Shown: positions 1 to 9,565 of the stretch, one piece after another
Numbering within the stretch: position 1 is the stretch's first letter
Layout of the letters: the number at the start of each line of letters is the position of its first letter
Source: Thioalkalivibrio sp. ALJT
Lineage (GTDB): Bacteria > Pseudomonadota > Gammaproteobacteria > Ectothiorhodospirales > Ectothiorhodospiraceae
Direction: 5' to 3'
Assembly: GCF_000381825.1 (NCBI RefSeq)
Contig: NZ_KB907121.1
Span: forward strand, 82,001-146,000
DNA length: 64,000 nt
Position numbers and translations under genes: made by a program
Notes under the pieces: generated by a model
What the model saw: the letters and a program-made list of their open reading frames with translations, nothing else
Told to the model about the DNA's origin: nothing
The model's database searches: none

Positions 1-101
1 CGGCACGCTTTCGGCGACAATCCGTGACCAGACTTCGCATGCGCTGCCTCGCTCATTGCCGGCATCGTCGCCCGGGACAGCCCCGGAAGGATCCACGACC
101 T

Positions 102-932
102 ATGGAACAGAACCACCGGGGCCTCGAAGCCTCCGTATCGCATCCGAGACAAGTGCTCTGCATGAAATGGGGGACTCTGTACGGTCCGGAGTACGTGAAC
201 CGGCTGTATGCGAGTGTGCGCCGGCAGGTGAGCGGCCCCCTGCGCTTCGTTTGTCTTACAGACGATGCAAACGGCATACGCGAAGAGGTCGAGACACACC
301 CGTGTCCGGAGATCGCGATCCCCGAACCATGGCGCAATACGACGTGGCGAAAAATGGCCCTTTACCTGGAGCCGTCCGCGCTCGCCAACCTCGAAGGTGA
401 CTGGCTGTTCCTCGATCTGGATGTCGTGATCACCGGGCGGCTTGACCCGCTTTTCGAGTACGCGCCGGATCACCCGTTCGTGGTCATGCAGAACTGGACC
501 CAGCGCGGCAAGGGCATCGGGAACACCTCGGTTTTTCGGTTCCGGATGAACACGCACGGCTACCTGCTCGAGAGGCTCCTTGAGGACTTTCCAGGCTATC
601 TCGAGCGTGACCGCAACGAGCAGACGTACATCAGCCGCGAGATCAACTCCCTGCAGTTCTGGCCGGATGCCTGGTGCGTGCTATTCAAGGTGCATTGCGT
701 ACCGGCCTGGCCCTTGCGCCTGTGGCGCACACCCGCGATTCCCGAAGGCGCAAGGGTGGTGGCATTCCCCGGTTCACCGAATCCTCCCGACGCGCTTCAG
801 GGGAAGTGGCCAGAAAAACGCTGGCGGAAGAGGCTCTACAAAAAGATCCAGCCCGCCAGCTGGATCGAGACCTACTGGACCCGATCCGAAGAACTCCTGG
901 CCAAGGAGACCGGGGAAAAAGCAGAAGCCTGA
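102..932 (+). CDS. Glycosyltransferase (surface glycan)
   Basis: Predicted 276-residue glycosyltransferase, probably working on a cell-surface polysaccharide or lipopolysaccharide from the cytoplasmic side. The segment WLFLDLDVVI (about residues 101-110) holds a D105-L-D107 pair of the DxD type that GT-A enzymes use to bind the metal and nucleotide sugar, and the N-terminal CMKWGTLYGPEYVNRLY (20-36) looks like the conserved opening of this family. The ATG at 102 is preferred because GGAAGG lies at 85-90; the open frame runs further upstream but the extra residues are arginine-rich and unlike a protein start. ATG 162 is the other candidate. The gene converges on an asparagine synthase and a GT4 glycosyltransferase, which supports a glycan role. 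Donor and acceptor are unknown. Confidence 0.75.
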   Translation: MEQNHRGLEASVSHPRQVLCMKWGTLYGPEYVNRLYASVRRQVSGPLRFVCLTDDANGIREEVETHPCPEIAIPEPWRNTTWRKMALYLEPSALANLEGDWLFLDLDVVITGRLDPLFEYAPDHPFVVMQNWTQRGKGIGNTSVFRFRMNTHGYLLERLLEDFPGYLERDRNEQTYISREINSLQFWPDAWCVLFKVHCVPAWPLRLWRTPAIPEGARVVAFPGSPNPPDALQGKWPEKRWRKRLYKKIQPASWIETYWTRSEELLAKETGEKAEA

Positions 933-973
933 CCCGCCAGCAGGGCGCGGCCCGGTTTCATTCCAGCCGGCTC

Positions 974-2815
974 TCATTCCAGCAGCCAGGCGAGGGGTTC
1001 CGCCTGCCGGGGCGGCGCTTCGCCCGAGCGTTCGATGAACAGCTTTGACCAGATCGCGAACTGCACCAGTGCAGCCAGGGGCTCAACCAGTCGCCTGTCG
1101 AGCGGCCCTGAGGCTTTCAGACTGGACGCCAGGGCCTGCATATCCAGTAGCGGCTGCAAGGCCGCTGAACGGGTCAGGGCCAACAGCAACTGCTGACGAT
1201 CCAGGGACTGCACCCAATCCACGACGGGCACCGAGAACCCCCGCTTGCGACCCTTCGAATTCACGCCCGCTTGCGCCTGCAGCCAGGCACGGGGCACCTG
1301 CTTGCCGATACGCCCCTGAATCTTGATCGGGGCCGGCAGGGACAAACCGAACAGGACCAGCTCGTGATCCAGGAACGGTACGCGGCCTTCGACACCCTGC
1401 GCCATCAACATCCGGTCGGCCTTGGTCAGCAGATCGTCGGCCAGCCAGGTCTGCATATCGGTGAGCTGTAGCTTTTGCAGGTCATCCAGGCCCTGTGTCT
1501 CCCGCCACTCTTGCTGAAAAGGCGCGCGCCAGCCCTGGTGCATCTGGCGCCGCCAGTCCGGTCTCAGCAAGGCTGCCGGCAATGCCTTGTCGAATCGCCC
1601 GCGCGTGCGAAACCCACCACTTCCGGGGGCACGCAGCGAATGCAGCCAGCGCTGCAAGCGCGGCATCCGATAACGCCCGTATCCCGCGAAGACTTCATCC
1701 CCGCCCTCGCCTGTCAGCACAACCTTGTGTGACGCCGACGCCGCTGCGGACGCCAGGAGCAACGTGGGCAAGGAGGCGAAATCCCCCATCAACTCGTCCG
1801 CCGCCCAGGTGGCATACACCAGATGGTCAAACAGCTCGATCGGGTTCGCCCTGACCAGGTCCAGCTCGATGCCGCAGGTCTGTGCGATCTCCATCGCAGC
1901 CACCGACTCGTCCTGCACCGACTGACTCTCGAAGCCCATACTCCAGGCTCGCGGCCGGCCGTTCGGGGCAGGCTGGCGCGCCAGCTGCATTGCGAGGATG
2001 CTGGAATCCACACCCCCCGACAGAAACAGGCCGACCGGCACATCGGCACGCAAGTGCTCGGTCACGGCACGCTGCATCAACTGATCGAAGCGCTCGACCG
2101 CGTCGGTCAGGTGCCCGGCAAAAACGGGCTCACGAGCAACCGCATCCGCCAGGCACCACCAGGACGAGAGCGCAATCTTTCCGCGGGCATCGACGGTCAA
2201 ACGCCCACCTGGCGGTACGCGCTTGATCCTTCTGAATGCAGTCTGACCACCACTGGCAAAGTTGATCTGAAGAAAGCGCCCGACCGCCGCATCTTCGACC
2301 TCCGGGGCGCCCCCCGACAGCGGCAGGAGGGCCTTCGTCTCCGAGGCAAATGCGATGCCGCCGGGCACCTCCATGTAATACAGCGGCTTGATACCAAACC
2401 GATCCCGCACCAGCGTCAGACAGCGGGTCGTTTGATCAAACAACGCCAGCGCAAACATCCCCTTCAGGTGAGCGGCAAAGCCCCCCGGGTCTCGCTCGGC
2501 CAGCGGGAGGATCACCTCACAATCGGATCGGGTGGAAAACCGCACCCCCTCGGCGCACAGGGACGCTCGCAGCTCCGGGTGGTTATAGATCTCGCCATTG
2601 GCGACCAGGATGCGCTCGCGGTCCTGGCTGAGAAGTGGCTGCTGCCCCTGTTCCAGATCGATGATGGACAACCGCGCATGCAGCAGCGCCACATCCTGGT
2701 CGACGAAGTGGCCCTGTCCGTCGGGGCCTCGGTGAGCCAGTGCCTGCAACATCGGCATGACACCGGGCAACGAGACCGGGCGGCCTGGCGTGTACACCCC
2801 GGCTATCCCACACAT
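974..2815 (-). CDS. asnB: Asparagine synthase (glutamine-hydrolysing)
   Basis: Class II glutamine amidotransferase fused to an ATP-dependent synthetase, 613 residues, normal for AsnB. Cys2 directly after the initiator Met is the glutaminase nucleophile exposed after Met removal, followed by RGPDG (29-33) and NGEIYNH (73-79). The synthetase half has the ATP pyrophosphatase loop SGGVDSS at 266-272. Its ATG abuts the TGA of the GT4 gene with no spacing, so the two are translated as one unit. AsnB relatives beside glycosyltransferases often amidate sugars or uronic acids in surface polysaccharides, so the substrate may be a glycan precursor rather than free aspartate; the sequence alone does not decide this. 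Confidence 0.9.
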   Translation of the reverse strand: MCGIAGVYTPGRPVSLPGVMPMLQALAHRGPDGQGHFVDQDVALLHARLSIIDLEQGQQPLLSQDRERILVANGEIYNHPELRASLCAEGVRFSTRSDCEVILPLAERDPGGFAAHLKGMFALALFDQTTRCLTLVRDRFGIKPLYYMEVPGGIAFASETKALLPLSGGAPEVEDAAVGRFLQINFASGGQTAFRRIKRVPPGGRLTVDARGKIALSSWWCLADAVAREPVFAGHLTDAVERFDQLMQRAVTEHLRADVPVGLFLSGGVDSSILAMQLARQPAPNGRPRAWSMGFESQSVQDESVAAMEIAQTCGIELDLVRANPIELFDHLVYATWAADELMGDFASLPTLLLASAAASASHKVVLTGEGGDEVFAGYGRYRMPRLQRWLHSLRAPGSGGFRTRGRFDKALPAALLRPDWRRQMHQGWRAPFQQEWRETQGLDDLQKLQLTDMQTWLADDLLTKADRMLMAQGVEGRVPFLDHELVLFGLSLPAPIKIQGRIGKQVPRAWLQAQAGVNSKGRKRGFSVPVVDWVQSLDRQQLLLALTRSAALQPLLDMQALASSLKASGPLDRRLVEPLAALVQFAIWSKLFIERSGEAPPRQAEPLAWLLE

Positions 2816-3895
2816 TCAGCGAAACTTCTCCAACAGCTGCCGATACAGGCCCCGGTAGGCCTGCACAATGGCCCGTTCGCTAAAGCGCGCATCCAGCGTG
2901 CGCAGGCCCTGCTCGATCAGCCCCTCCCGCTGGGAAGGCGCCGCCGACAGGAGGGTCTGTATTTGCGCGGTCATCTGCTCGGGATCGTCGATATCGCACA
3001 GCAGGCCCGACACCCCGTCCTCGATGAGCTCCAGCGCACCATGGGTCCGGGTTGAGACGACCGGGCAACGATGCGCCCAGGCCTCCAGCAGGACATTGCC
3101 CAGCGGTTCATGCCGCGACGGACACACCATCAGGTCGGCCAGATAAAAGTAAGGGCTCGGATTCGGTTGCCAGCCCAGCCAATGGATCCGGCTGGCCGCC
3201 CCGGAGTCTCTGGCCTGGGTCTGCAATTCGGTCTTCAATGGCCCATCGCCCGCCAGCAACAGGTGCACCGGCCGCCCCCCCGCGACGGACGGGAGACGTT
3301 CGACGGCACGGATCAACGTGTCGAAGCCCTTGTTTTCGTGCAGCCGACCGAGAGAAAACACGATCAGCGCATCGGCCGGAATACCCCGCTCGCGCCGCAA
3401 CGCCTGCAACTGAAACTCGCTGGCCGGAGCCGGCATGGTCACAAAGTTCCCGATACACGAGATACGCGACGCCGGGATACCCGACCGGACCAGAAAATCA
3501 CAGATCGCCCGGGTGTTCCCGACCAGCGCGTGGGCATGGCGGTATCGGCCCGGCTCGTAAAACCCGCCAAGCCGCGCCACATGCACGGGGAGCCGGGCAG
3601 GACTCAGGCGCACGGACCGGGTCGCACGCCCCATCCAGGTCTGCACGATATCCGGCCGCGAACGCCGAACAAGCCGCGCTAGGGCCAGGCGGGAAAAGGG
3701 GTCGTACACACTGCGCATGGCACGGGTCTCGACCGGAGGGGACAAGCTCGCATTCAGCGCACTGGAAGGAGGAGTGACTGCGACGGAAGAAAGGCCCTCG
3801 GCACGATTGAAGGCCTCATGCAGGCGGATGAAAAATCCTTCCGCCCCGCCCAGCTTCTTACTGCCAATGATCTGCAGTGTGCGGATGTCCTGCAT
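2816..3895 (-). CDS. Glycosyltransferase family 4 (GT-B fold)
   Basis: 359-residue GT-B glycosyltransferase. The N-terminal acceptor half opens with TLQIIGSKKLGGAEGFF, with the glycine-rich GGAE at 16-19. The C-terminal donor half has FSLGRLHENKGFDTLI, LLLAGDGPL and the E-x7-E type signature in SRHEPLGNVLLEAWAHRCPV, as in retaining GT4 enzymes that use nucleotide sugars. It is the first gene of a two-gene unit with asnB (TGA immediately followed by ATG). Together with the glycosyltransferase at the window start it suggests lipopolysaccharide core or capsule assembly. The sugar is not predictable. The 376 bases upstream carry no gene but do contain an 11-G tract. Confidence 0.85.
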   Translation of the reverse strand: MQDIRTLQIIGSKKLGGAEGFFIRLHEAFNRAEGLSSVAVTPPSSALNASLSPPVETRAMRSVYDPFSRLALARLVRRSRPDIVQTWMGRATRSVRLSPARLPVHVARLGGFYEPGRYRHAHALVGNTRAICDFLVRSGIPASRISCIGNFVTMPAPASEFQLQALRRERGIPADALIVFSLGRLHENKGFDTLIRAVERLPSVAGGRPVHLLLAGDGPLKTELQTQARDSGAASRIHWLGWQPNPSPYFYLADLMVCPSRHEPLGNVLLEAWAHRCPVVSTRTHGALELIEDGVSGLLCDIDDPEQMTAQIQTLLSAAPSQREGLIEQGLRTLDARFSERAIVQAYRGLYRQLLEKFR

Positions 3896-4271
3896 CGCCG
3901 CGCCGCCTCATGCCGGTATGACCATCCTCGAAAACAGGGCGAAACGCACACCAGGACAATGCCCCTGGAACATGCGCACGCCGGACCGAAACCACCGCGG
4001 CGGTACCCCATGCACTGGAAGAGGCACCCCGCCGGGGGGAGCCCGCTGGCCGTACACACCCGCGGCTCTTCGCCTCTGCCCCCGGCCCGGGCGCCATGAC
4101 CGCCGTGCACGCGTTCCTTGTTCACGAAGTACTGACGATGCATGGTCGGGTATTGCCTTGCGTGGGCAAAGGATCCACAGCCTGCTTCGGGAGCAACGGC
4201 CCTTGCTGTCGTCGGTTCCGGCAGCATGTCCCTGTGCCGCAGGGGGGGGGGGACGCCGCTCAATCAGCTTT
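3896..4271. other. Gene-free interval with G11 tract
   Basis: 376 bases between the GT4 gene and the small zinc-binding gene, both on the minus strand. I see no convincing reading frame in it. Its one marked feature is an uninterrupted run of 11 G at 4242-4252, 20 bases beyond the zinc-protein stop codon. No clear hairpin with a T-run was seen. Confidence 0.5.
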
Positions 4272-4493
4272 CTAGTCGTCCTTCAGGACATACATCGTGC
4301 CGCAGTACGGGCACTGGTAGCGGCCATCCGGGGTCTCTTCGATCGGCAGGAAGACGCGCGGGTGCGAGGCCCACAGCGCCATCTTCGGCGTCGGGCAGTG
4401 CAGCGGCAGGTCTTTTTGGGTGACCGTGATCTCCGACTGCGCGTTCGGGGTCTCGTACTGGTCCTGATGATGAGCGGTATCGGGATTGACCAT
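4272..4493 (-). CDS. CHCC-type zinc-finger protein
   Basis: 73-residue protein with the metal ligand set C33, H44, C61 and C64, spaced as in the zf-CHCC family (bacterial proteins related to the NDUFS6 accessory subunit of respiratory complex I). It ends PYCGTMYVLKDD, typical of the group. The ATG at 4493 is chosen because it gives the usual family length; an ATG at 4529 would overlap the ilvE end. It lies 17 bases after the ilvE stop on the same strand, an arrangement I recall from other gammaproteobacteria, so cotranscription with glnE-ilvE is likely. Molecular role in bacteria is not established. Confidence 0.8.
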   Translation of the reverse strand: MVNPDTAHHQDQYETPNAQSEITVTQKDLPLHCPTPKMALWASHPRVFLPIEETPDGRYQCPYCGTMYVLKDD

Positions 4494-4510
4494 GGTATGT
4501 GTCTCGTGTG

Positions 4511-5431
4511 TCAGAGGTAGGTCAGCCAACCGTCATGCTGACGGTCGCGGCCCTGTACAACGTCGAAGTAGCGCGCTTGCAGGCGTTCGGTGATCGGGCC
4601 GCGGGTACCCGAGCCGATGGGACGATCGTCGACCTCGCGGATCGGGGTCACCTCGGCAGCGGTGCCGGTAAAGAAGGCCTCGTCGGCGATATAGACCTCG
4701 TCGCGGGTGATCCGCTTCTCCACTACGCGCAGGCCTTCCTCCTCGGCCAGGGTAATCACCGTGCGCCGGGTGATGCCGTCCAGTGCGGAGGTCAGGTCCG
4801 GGGTGAACAGCACGCCATCACACACCAGGAAGATGTTCTCGCCACTGCCCTCGGCCACGTAACCTTCGGTGTCCAGCAGCATGGCCTCGTCATAGCCGCA
4901 GCGGGTCGCCTCCTGCAGGGCCATCATTGAGTTCATGTAGTTGCCGTTGGCCTTCGCCTTGCACATGGTCACGTTCACGTGGTGCCGGCTGTAGGACGAG
5001 GTACGGATGCGGATGCCCTTTTCCATGCCTTCGTCGCCGAGGTAGCTGCCCCAGTGCCAGGCCGCGACCATCGCATGCACATTCAGGTTATCCGCACGCA
5101 GGCCCATGCCCTCGGAGCCGAGGAAACACATCGGGCGCAGATAGGCGCTCTCCAGACCGTTATCGCGCACCGAGGCCACCTGCGCCGCATTCAGCTCGTC
5201 AGCGGAGTACGGAATCGTCATGCCAAGGATCTTGGCCGAGTTGAACAGGCGCCGGGTGTGGTCCTCGAGGCGAAAGATCGCCGGGCCGCGCTCGGTCCTG
5301 TAGGCACGCACGCCCTCGAACACACCCATGCCGTAATGCAGGGTGTGGGTCAGCACGTGGGTCTGCGCCTCGCGCCAGGGCACCATCTGCCCGTCCAGCC
5401 AGATCACCCCGTCGCGGTCGGCCATCGACAT
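4511..5431 (-). CDS. ilvE: Branched-chain amino-acid aminotransferase
   Basis: 306-residue fold-type IV PLP aminotransferase making valine, leucine and isoleucine from their 2-keto acids. The PLP lysine is K160 in KANGNYMNS (160-168), and EGSGENIF (194-201) is the family motif near the cofactor phosphate. HYGMGVFEGVRAY (32-44) is the conserved N-terminal block. The start at 5431 has GAGGG about eight bases upstream on the minus strand; a further ATG lies two codons in. It sits 13 bases after glnE, placing nitrogen control and amino-acid synthesis in one unit. Distinguishing it from D-amino-acid or aminodeoxychorismate lyase relatives rests on the overall match. Confidence 0.95.
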   Translation of the reverse strand: MSMADRDGVIWLDGQMVPWREAQTHVLTHTLHYGMGVFEGVRAYRTERGPAIFRLEDHTRRLFNSAKILGMTIPYSADELNAAQVASVRDNGLESAYLRPMCFLGSEGMGLRADNLNVHAMVAAWHWGSYLGDEGMEKGIRIRTSSYSRHHVNVTMCKAKANGNYMNSMMALQEATRCGYDEAMLLDTEGYVAEGSGENIFLVCDGVLFTPDLTSALDGITRRTVITLAEEEGLRVVEKRITRDEVYIADEAFFTGTAAEVTPIREVDDRPIGSGTRGPITERLQARYFDVVQGRDRQHDGWLTYL

Positions 5432-5444
5432 GTCTTGTATCCCT

Positions 5445-8372
5445 CTAGGCGTTCTTGTTGACGACCGCGTCCGGCGCACCGAACAGGTCATTCCAGATTT
5501 CGATTATGCGGTCGCGCACCGCCAGCAGCGCGGCGTCCGGCTCCTCGACCCGGGCATCCCGGCCCGCCAGCATCAGACGATGAATGCGGTTGCGCAGGTC
5601 CCGATAGGCATCCGCGAGGGCCACGCTCAGGTCCTCGCTGATCACGCCCTCGCGTCCCAGGGTTTCCAGCGTGCGGATCTTGTCTGGCCAGTCACAGACA
5701 GCAGGATGGCCGTGCGCGGATACCAAAACCCAGTATTGAACCATGAATTCAATATCAGTGATACCGCCACGGTCACGCTTGAGATGGAAGCCCCGCCCCT
5801 TTTTGGAGGCATGTTCCGCCAGCATCCGGCCGCGCATCTCGACCACCTCGGCACGCAGGGCCTGCGCGTCACGCTCCCGGGTCAGCACCTCGCGGCGCAG
5901 GGCATCGAACCGTTCTCCCAGCACTGCGTCGCCGGCCACGAAGCGGGCCCGCACCAGCGCCTGGTGCTCCCAGGTCCAGGCCGATTCGTCCTGATAGCGC
6001 CGGAAGGCCTGCAGCCCGCTGACCAGGAGCCCGGCGGTACCACTCGGACGCAATCGGGTATCCACCTCGTACAGGCGCCCGGCCGGAGTAAAGGCGCCGA
6101 GGAGATGCACCACGCGCTGCGCGACCCGGGCGAAAAACTCGGTGTTATCGATCACGCGGGGGCCGGCGGTCTGGGCCTCGTCACCCTCGCTGTCGTGCAG
6201 GAAGACCACGTCCAGGTCCGACCCGTACCCCAGCTCGAAGCCCCCGAGCTTGCCGTAGCCGATCACCGCGAAGCGGGCGCCACGCCCTCCCTCGACACTC
6301 CCGCAACGCGGTTCGCCATGGCGTTCGACCATCTTGGCCCAGGCCAGCCGCAGCACGCGCTCCAGCAGAACCTCGGCCAGCCAGGTCAAGTGGTCGGAGA
6401 CCTTCATCAGCGGCAGGAACCCCATGATATCGGCTGCCGCCACCCGCAGCGTCTGCACCTGCTTGAACTGGCGCAGGCGGTCCAGCATCTGTTCGTGATC
6501 CTGTTCCGGGAACTGGGCCAGCTCGGCCTCCAGCTCTTCGCCCAGGCCTGCCCGGTCCGGAGGGGCATACAGCGCCCGCGGGTCCAGCAGTTCGTCCAGC
6601 AGCACCGGGTGCCGGGTCAACTGCTCGGTGATCCACGGACTCGCTGCCACCAGCTTGACCAGCTGGGAGAGCGCCAGCGGATTCTCCACCAGCAGCGACA
6701 GGTACACCGAGCGGCGCGCGATGGTGCGAACCATCTGCAGGGCGCGCGGCAACACGGAATCCGGCGCCTCCATCTCGGCGATCGCAGCAAGCAGCAGCGG
6801 CATCAGACGGTCCAGGCGCTGACGCCCGGTAACGCTCATGGCCCGCACCCCCGGGCTCTCGCGCAGATCGGCGATGCCACGCAGCGCCTCGGCAGCATCT
6901 TGAAAGCCCATCGAAAGCAGGACCTTGCGCGCATCCGGGTCCTGCAGCGAACCCTGCCACAGGCGGTTCAGTTGCTGTTCGCGCTCGGTCTCCGGCGAGG
7001 CCTCCATGGCCTTGCCGTCCGCCCGCTGCGGCGCGCTGAAGACTTGTTCGAAATGCGCATGCACACGCCGCTGCTCGCGCAACAGGGCCATCTCGAAGGC
7101 GGCATCGTCTGCAAAACCCAGCGCCAGTGCCAGGCGGTAGCGATCATCCCCGTTGGAGGGCAGACGATGGGTCTGCTGGTCGTTCAACATCTGCAGGCGA
7201 TTTTCCACCCGGCGCAAAAAGCGATAGGAACGCTCAAGCTGTTCGACCACGTAATCCGGCATCAGCTCGCGTTCCTTCAATACGGCCAGCACGCCGAGCA
7301 GGTCTCGCCGCTGCAGGGCCTGGTCCCGCCCGCCCCGAATCAGCTGGAAGGACTGCGCAATGAACTCGATTTCACGAATCCCGCCCTCGCCATGTTTCAC
7401 GTCTTCGAATCGCCCGCGCCGCGCCGACTCGTCGTTGATCATCTGCTTCAGATCACGCAGATTCGCGAGCGTGCCGTAATCCAGATAGCGACGGTAGATG
7501 AACGGCCGCAGCCGACGCATCAGCCGAGCCCCGGCTTCCGGGGCCCCGGCCAGCGGCCGCGCCTTGATCAGGGCATAACGCTCCCATTCGCGCCCGTGCG
7601 CCTGGTAATAGTCCTCCATCGCATCAAAGTGCATCACCAGCGGACCGGAATCCCCGAACGGACGCAGACGCATGTCCACGCGGTAGCAGAATCCGTCCGC
7701 AGTCACGTCCGAAAGCACCGCGATCAGCTGCCGCCCCAGACGCTGGAAGAATTCCTGATTTTCGATCACGCGCGTGCCGTCCGTCTCGCCGGCTTCCTCG
7801 AAGGCAAAAATCAGGTCGATATCCGAGGAGAAGTTGAGCTCGCCCCCACCCAGTTTGCCGAGCCCCAGCACCACCAGGGATTGCGCCTCGCCGGCCGGCC
7901 CACGCGGCTGGCCATAGCGCGCCTGCAAATGCCTGTCCAGCCAGCGCACGGCACCGGCGATCAGCGACTCGGCCAGGCGGCTGAGGTCATGCATGACCTC
8001 GTCCAGGGCCGCCAGCCCGGCAAGGTCGCGCCAGGCAATGCGGATCAGCTCGCGGTGACGCACTTCTCGCAGGACCCGCCGCAGACCGGCATCGTCCTCC
8101 ACCGGCTGCAAGCGGGCCTCCAGTGCACGGGCAAACGCGGCATCGTCACAGGCCGCCACCTGGCTGTCCGGGCCCAGCGCCTCCAGCAGATACTCCGGGT
8201 GCTGGCGCACGGTCTGCACCAAGTAATGACTGAAGGCCAGCGGGGCGGGAGTTGCCGCCAGGAGGGTGTCCGGCCAGGCGAGCTTCTGTTCCAGCTCGGC
8301 GAGCAACGTGCGCACCTCCTGCTGCAGAGGCGAAGACAGGGTGGCGGGTGAATCGGGAAGCGGCTTGTCCAT
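5445..8372 (-). CDS. glnE: Glutamine synthetase adenylyltransferase / adenylyl-removing enzyme
   Basis: 975-residue bifunctional enzyme that attaches AMP to, and removes it from, glutamine synthetase in response to PII and glutamine. Two nucleotidyltransferase domains are visible: LGLGKLGGGELNFSSDIDLI (169-188) in the N-terminal de-adenylylating half, and GYGKLGGFELGYGSDLDVVF (705-724) in the C-terminal adenylylating half, each with the G-x11-D-x-D metal site (SDIDL, SDLDV). Full length for the family (about 950). It heads a minus-strand run glnE-ilvE-zinc protein. The divergent iron-transport gene starts 130 bases away. Confidence 0.97.
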   Translation of the reverse strand: MDKPLPDSPATLSSPLQQEVRTLLAELEQKLAWPDTLLAATPAPLAFSHYLVQTVRQHPEYLLEALGPDSQVAACDDAAFARALEARLQPVEDDAGLRRVLREVRHRELIRIAWRDLAGLAALDEVMHDLSRLAESLIAGAVRWLDRHLQARYGQPRGPAGEAQSLVVLGLGKLGGGELNFSSDIDLIFAFEEAGETDGTRVIENQEFFQRLGRQLIAVLSDVTADGFCYRVDMRLRPFGDSGPLVMHFDAMEDYYQAHGREWERYALIKARPLAGAPEAGARLMRRLRPFIYRRYLDYGTLANLRDLKQMINDESARRGRFEDVKHGEGGIREIEFIAQSFQLIRGGRDQALQRRDLLGVLAVLKERELMPDYVVEQLERSYRFLRRVENRLQMLNDQQTHRLPSNGDDRYRLALALGFADDAAFEMALLREQRRVHAHFEQVFSAPQRADGKAMEASPETEREQQLNRLWQGSLQDPDARKVLLSMGFQDAAEALRGIADLRESPGVRAMSVTGRQRLDRLMPLLLAAIAEMEAPDSVLPRALQMVRTIARRSVYLSLLVENPLALSQLVKLVAASPWITEQLTRHPVLLDELLDPRALYAPPDRAGLGEELEAELAQFPEQDHEQMLDRLRQFKQVQTLRVAAADIMGFLPLMKVSDHLTWLAEVLLERVLRLAWAKMVERHGEPRCGSVEGGRGARFAVIGYGKLGGFELGYGSDLDVVFLHDSEGDEAQTAGPRVIDNTEFFARVAQRVVHLLGAFTPAGRLYEVDTRLRPSGTAGLLVSGLQAFRRYQDESAWTWEHQALVRARFVAGDAVLGERFDALRREVLTRERDAQALRAEVVEMRGRMLAEHASKKGRGFHLKRDRGGITDIEFMVQYWVLVSAHGHPAVCDWPDKIRTLETLGREGVISEDLSVALADAYRDLRNRIHRLMLAGRDARVEEPDAALLAVRDRIIEIWNDLFGAPDAVVNKNA

Positions 8373-8438
8373 AGGCCCAGCGTATCAGCGTTGCGTGCGA
8401 AGACCACCCCGGCCCGCACTCTTGACTCGGATGCGAAC

Positions 8439-8457
8439 ACAAATGACAATCGTTATC
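8439..8457 (+). promoter_or_regulatory. Candidate Fur box
   Basis: The 19 bases match the classical palindromic Fur consensus at 14 of 19 positions, with AATGA and AAT.GTTATC-type half-sites. It lies 45 bases upstream of the iron-binding protein ATG (8503), inside the glnE-fbpA divergent spacer, where a ferric repressor would be expected. Confidence 0.65.
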
Positions 8458-8502
8458 GTCCGCACAGCATCCATCCGCAGCAGCCGCGACGAGGATTCAC
8501 CC

Positions 8503-9540
8503 ATGCGCTTTCGCCCCTTTGCCTGGCTGGTCGGCACCGCCGCCGCCATTGCCGTCAGCATGCCCCTGGTGGGCTGCAGCCCCGCCGATCAGGACGAAGT
8601 CAACCTCTACTCCGCACGCCAGGAGAATCTGATCCGCCCGCTGCTGGAAGACTTCACCGACCAGACCGGGATTCGCGTCAACCTCGTCACCGGCGCGGCG
8701 GACAACCTGCTTCAGCGCCTGCGCCACGAGGGTCGCAATTCGCCCGCGGACCTGTTCATCACCGCCGACGCCGCCCGCCTGCATCAGGCCCGCGAGGCCG
8801 ATGTCCTGCAATCCGTGGACTCGGATGTCCTGCGCGCCAACATCCCGGAGCGTTACCGCGACCCCGAAGGCCTGTGGTTCGGACTGACCACCCGTGCCCG
8901 TCCCATCCTCTACCACACGGACCGGGTCGACCCGGATGCGCTGTCGACCTACGAAGCGCTGACCGAAACCCCCTGGCAAGGGCGCGTCTGCATCCGTTCT
9001 TCAAGCAACGTCTACAACCAGTCACTGATAGCCGCGATGATCGCTACTGAAGGCGCCGAGGCCGCCGAGGAGTGGGCCAACGGCATCGTCGCGAACATGG
9101 CCCGCCCCCCGCAGGGCGGCGACCGCGACCAGATCCGCGCAGTGGCGGACGGTGTCTGCGATGTCGCAATCGCCAACACCTACTACCTGGGCCTGATGCT
9201 GAACAGCGAAGGCCGTGATCGCGAGGTGGCCGAACAGATTGGCGTCTTCTGGCCCAACCAGGACGATCGCGGCACACATGTGAACATCAGCGGCGCCGGA
9301 GTCGCCGCACACGCCCGCAATCGCGACAATGCGATTCGCCTGCTGGAATTCCTGACCTCCCCCGATGCGCAGGAGTGGTACGCCGAGGTAAACCAGGAAT
9401 ACCCGATCCGCGACGACGTCCCCGCCAGCACCACCCTGCGGGGGTTCGGGGAATTTCAGACGGATGACATCGAGCTCTACCGTCTGGGCGATCACAACGC
9501 CGAGGCTTTGCGCATCATGGACCGCGCGCGCTGGCGCTGA
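8503..9540 (+). CDS. Ferric-iron ABC transporter, substrate-binding lipoprotein
   Basis: 345-residue periplasmic iron-binding protein of the FbpA/FutA type. A signal peptide ends in the lipobox LVGC with C25 as the lipidated cysteine, so the protein is probably membrane-tethered rather than free. The mature part begins EVNLYSARQENLIRPLLEDF, typical of the family, and the paired tyrosines Y227-Y228 in NTYYLG are the known Fe(III) ligands. GAGGA about nine bases before the ATG at 8503 supports this start; the frame is open further up. Candidate Fur box upstream and a strong terminator downstream (9566-9596); permease and ATPase follow. Chemical specificity for ferric iron is inferred from the tyrosine pair and the Fur site. 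Confidence 0.9.
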   Translation: MRFRPFAWLVGTAAAIAVSMPLVGCSPADQDEVNLYSARQENLIRPLLEDFTDQTGIRVNLVTGAADNLLQRLRHEGRNSPADLFITADAARLHQAREADVLQSVDSDVLRANIPERYRDPEGLWFGLTTRARPILYHTDRVDPDALSTYEALTETPWQGRVCIRSSSNVYNQSLIAAMIATEGAEAAEEWANGIVANMARPPQGGDRDQIRAVADGVCDVAIANTYYLGLMLNSEGRDREVAEQIGVFWPNQDDRGTHVNISGAGVAAHARNRDNAIRLLEFLTSPDAQEWYAEVNQEYPIRDDVPASTTLRGFGEFQTDDIELYRLGDHNAEALRIMDRARWR

Positions 9541-9565
9541 CCCGATCCGAACGCACCCCCTCGGC

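Noticed and set aside
1-27. Short in-frame tail (RHAFGDNP then TGA) at the window start
   Set aside because: It may be the C-terminus of an upstream gene, but eight codons cannot support any claim.
5343-8351. 1002-codon open frame antisense to glnE
   Set aside because: High GC leaves the opposite strand open; the protein is a Gln/His/Arg-rich mirror with no family features, while GlnE is unmistakable.
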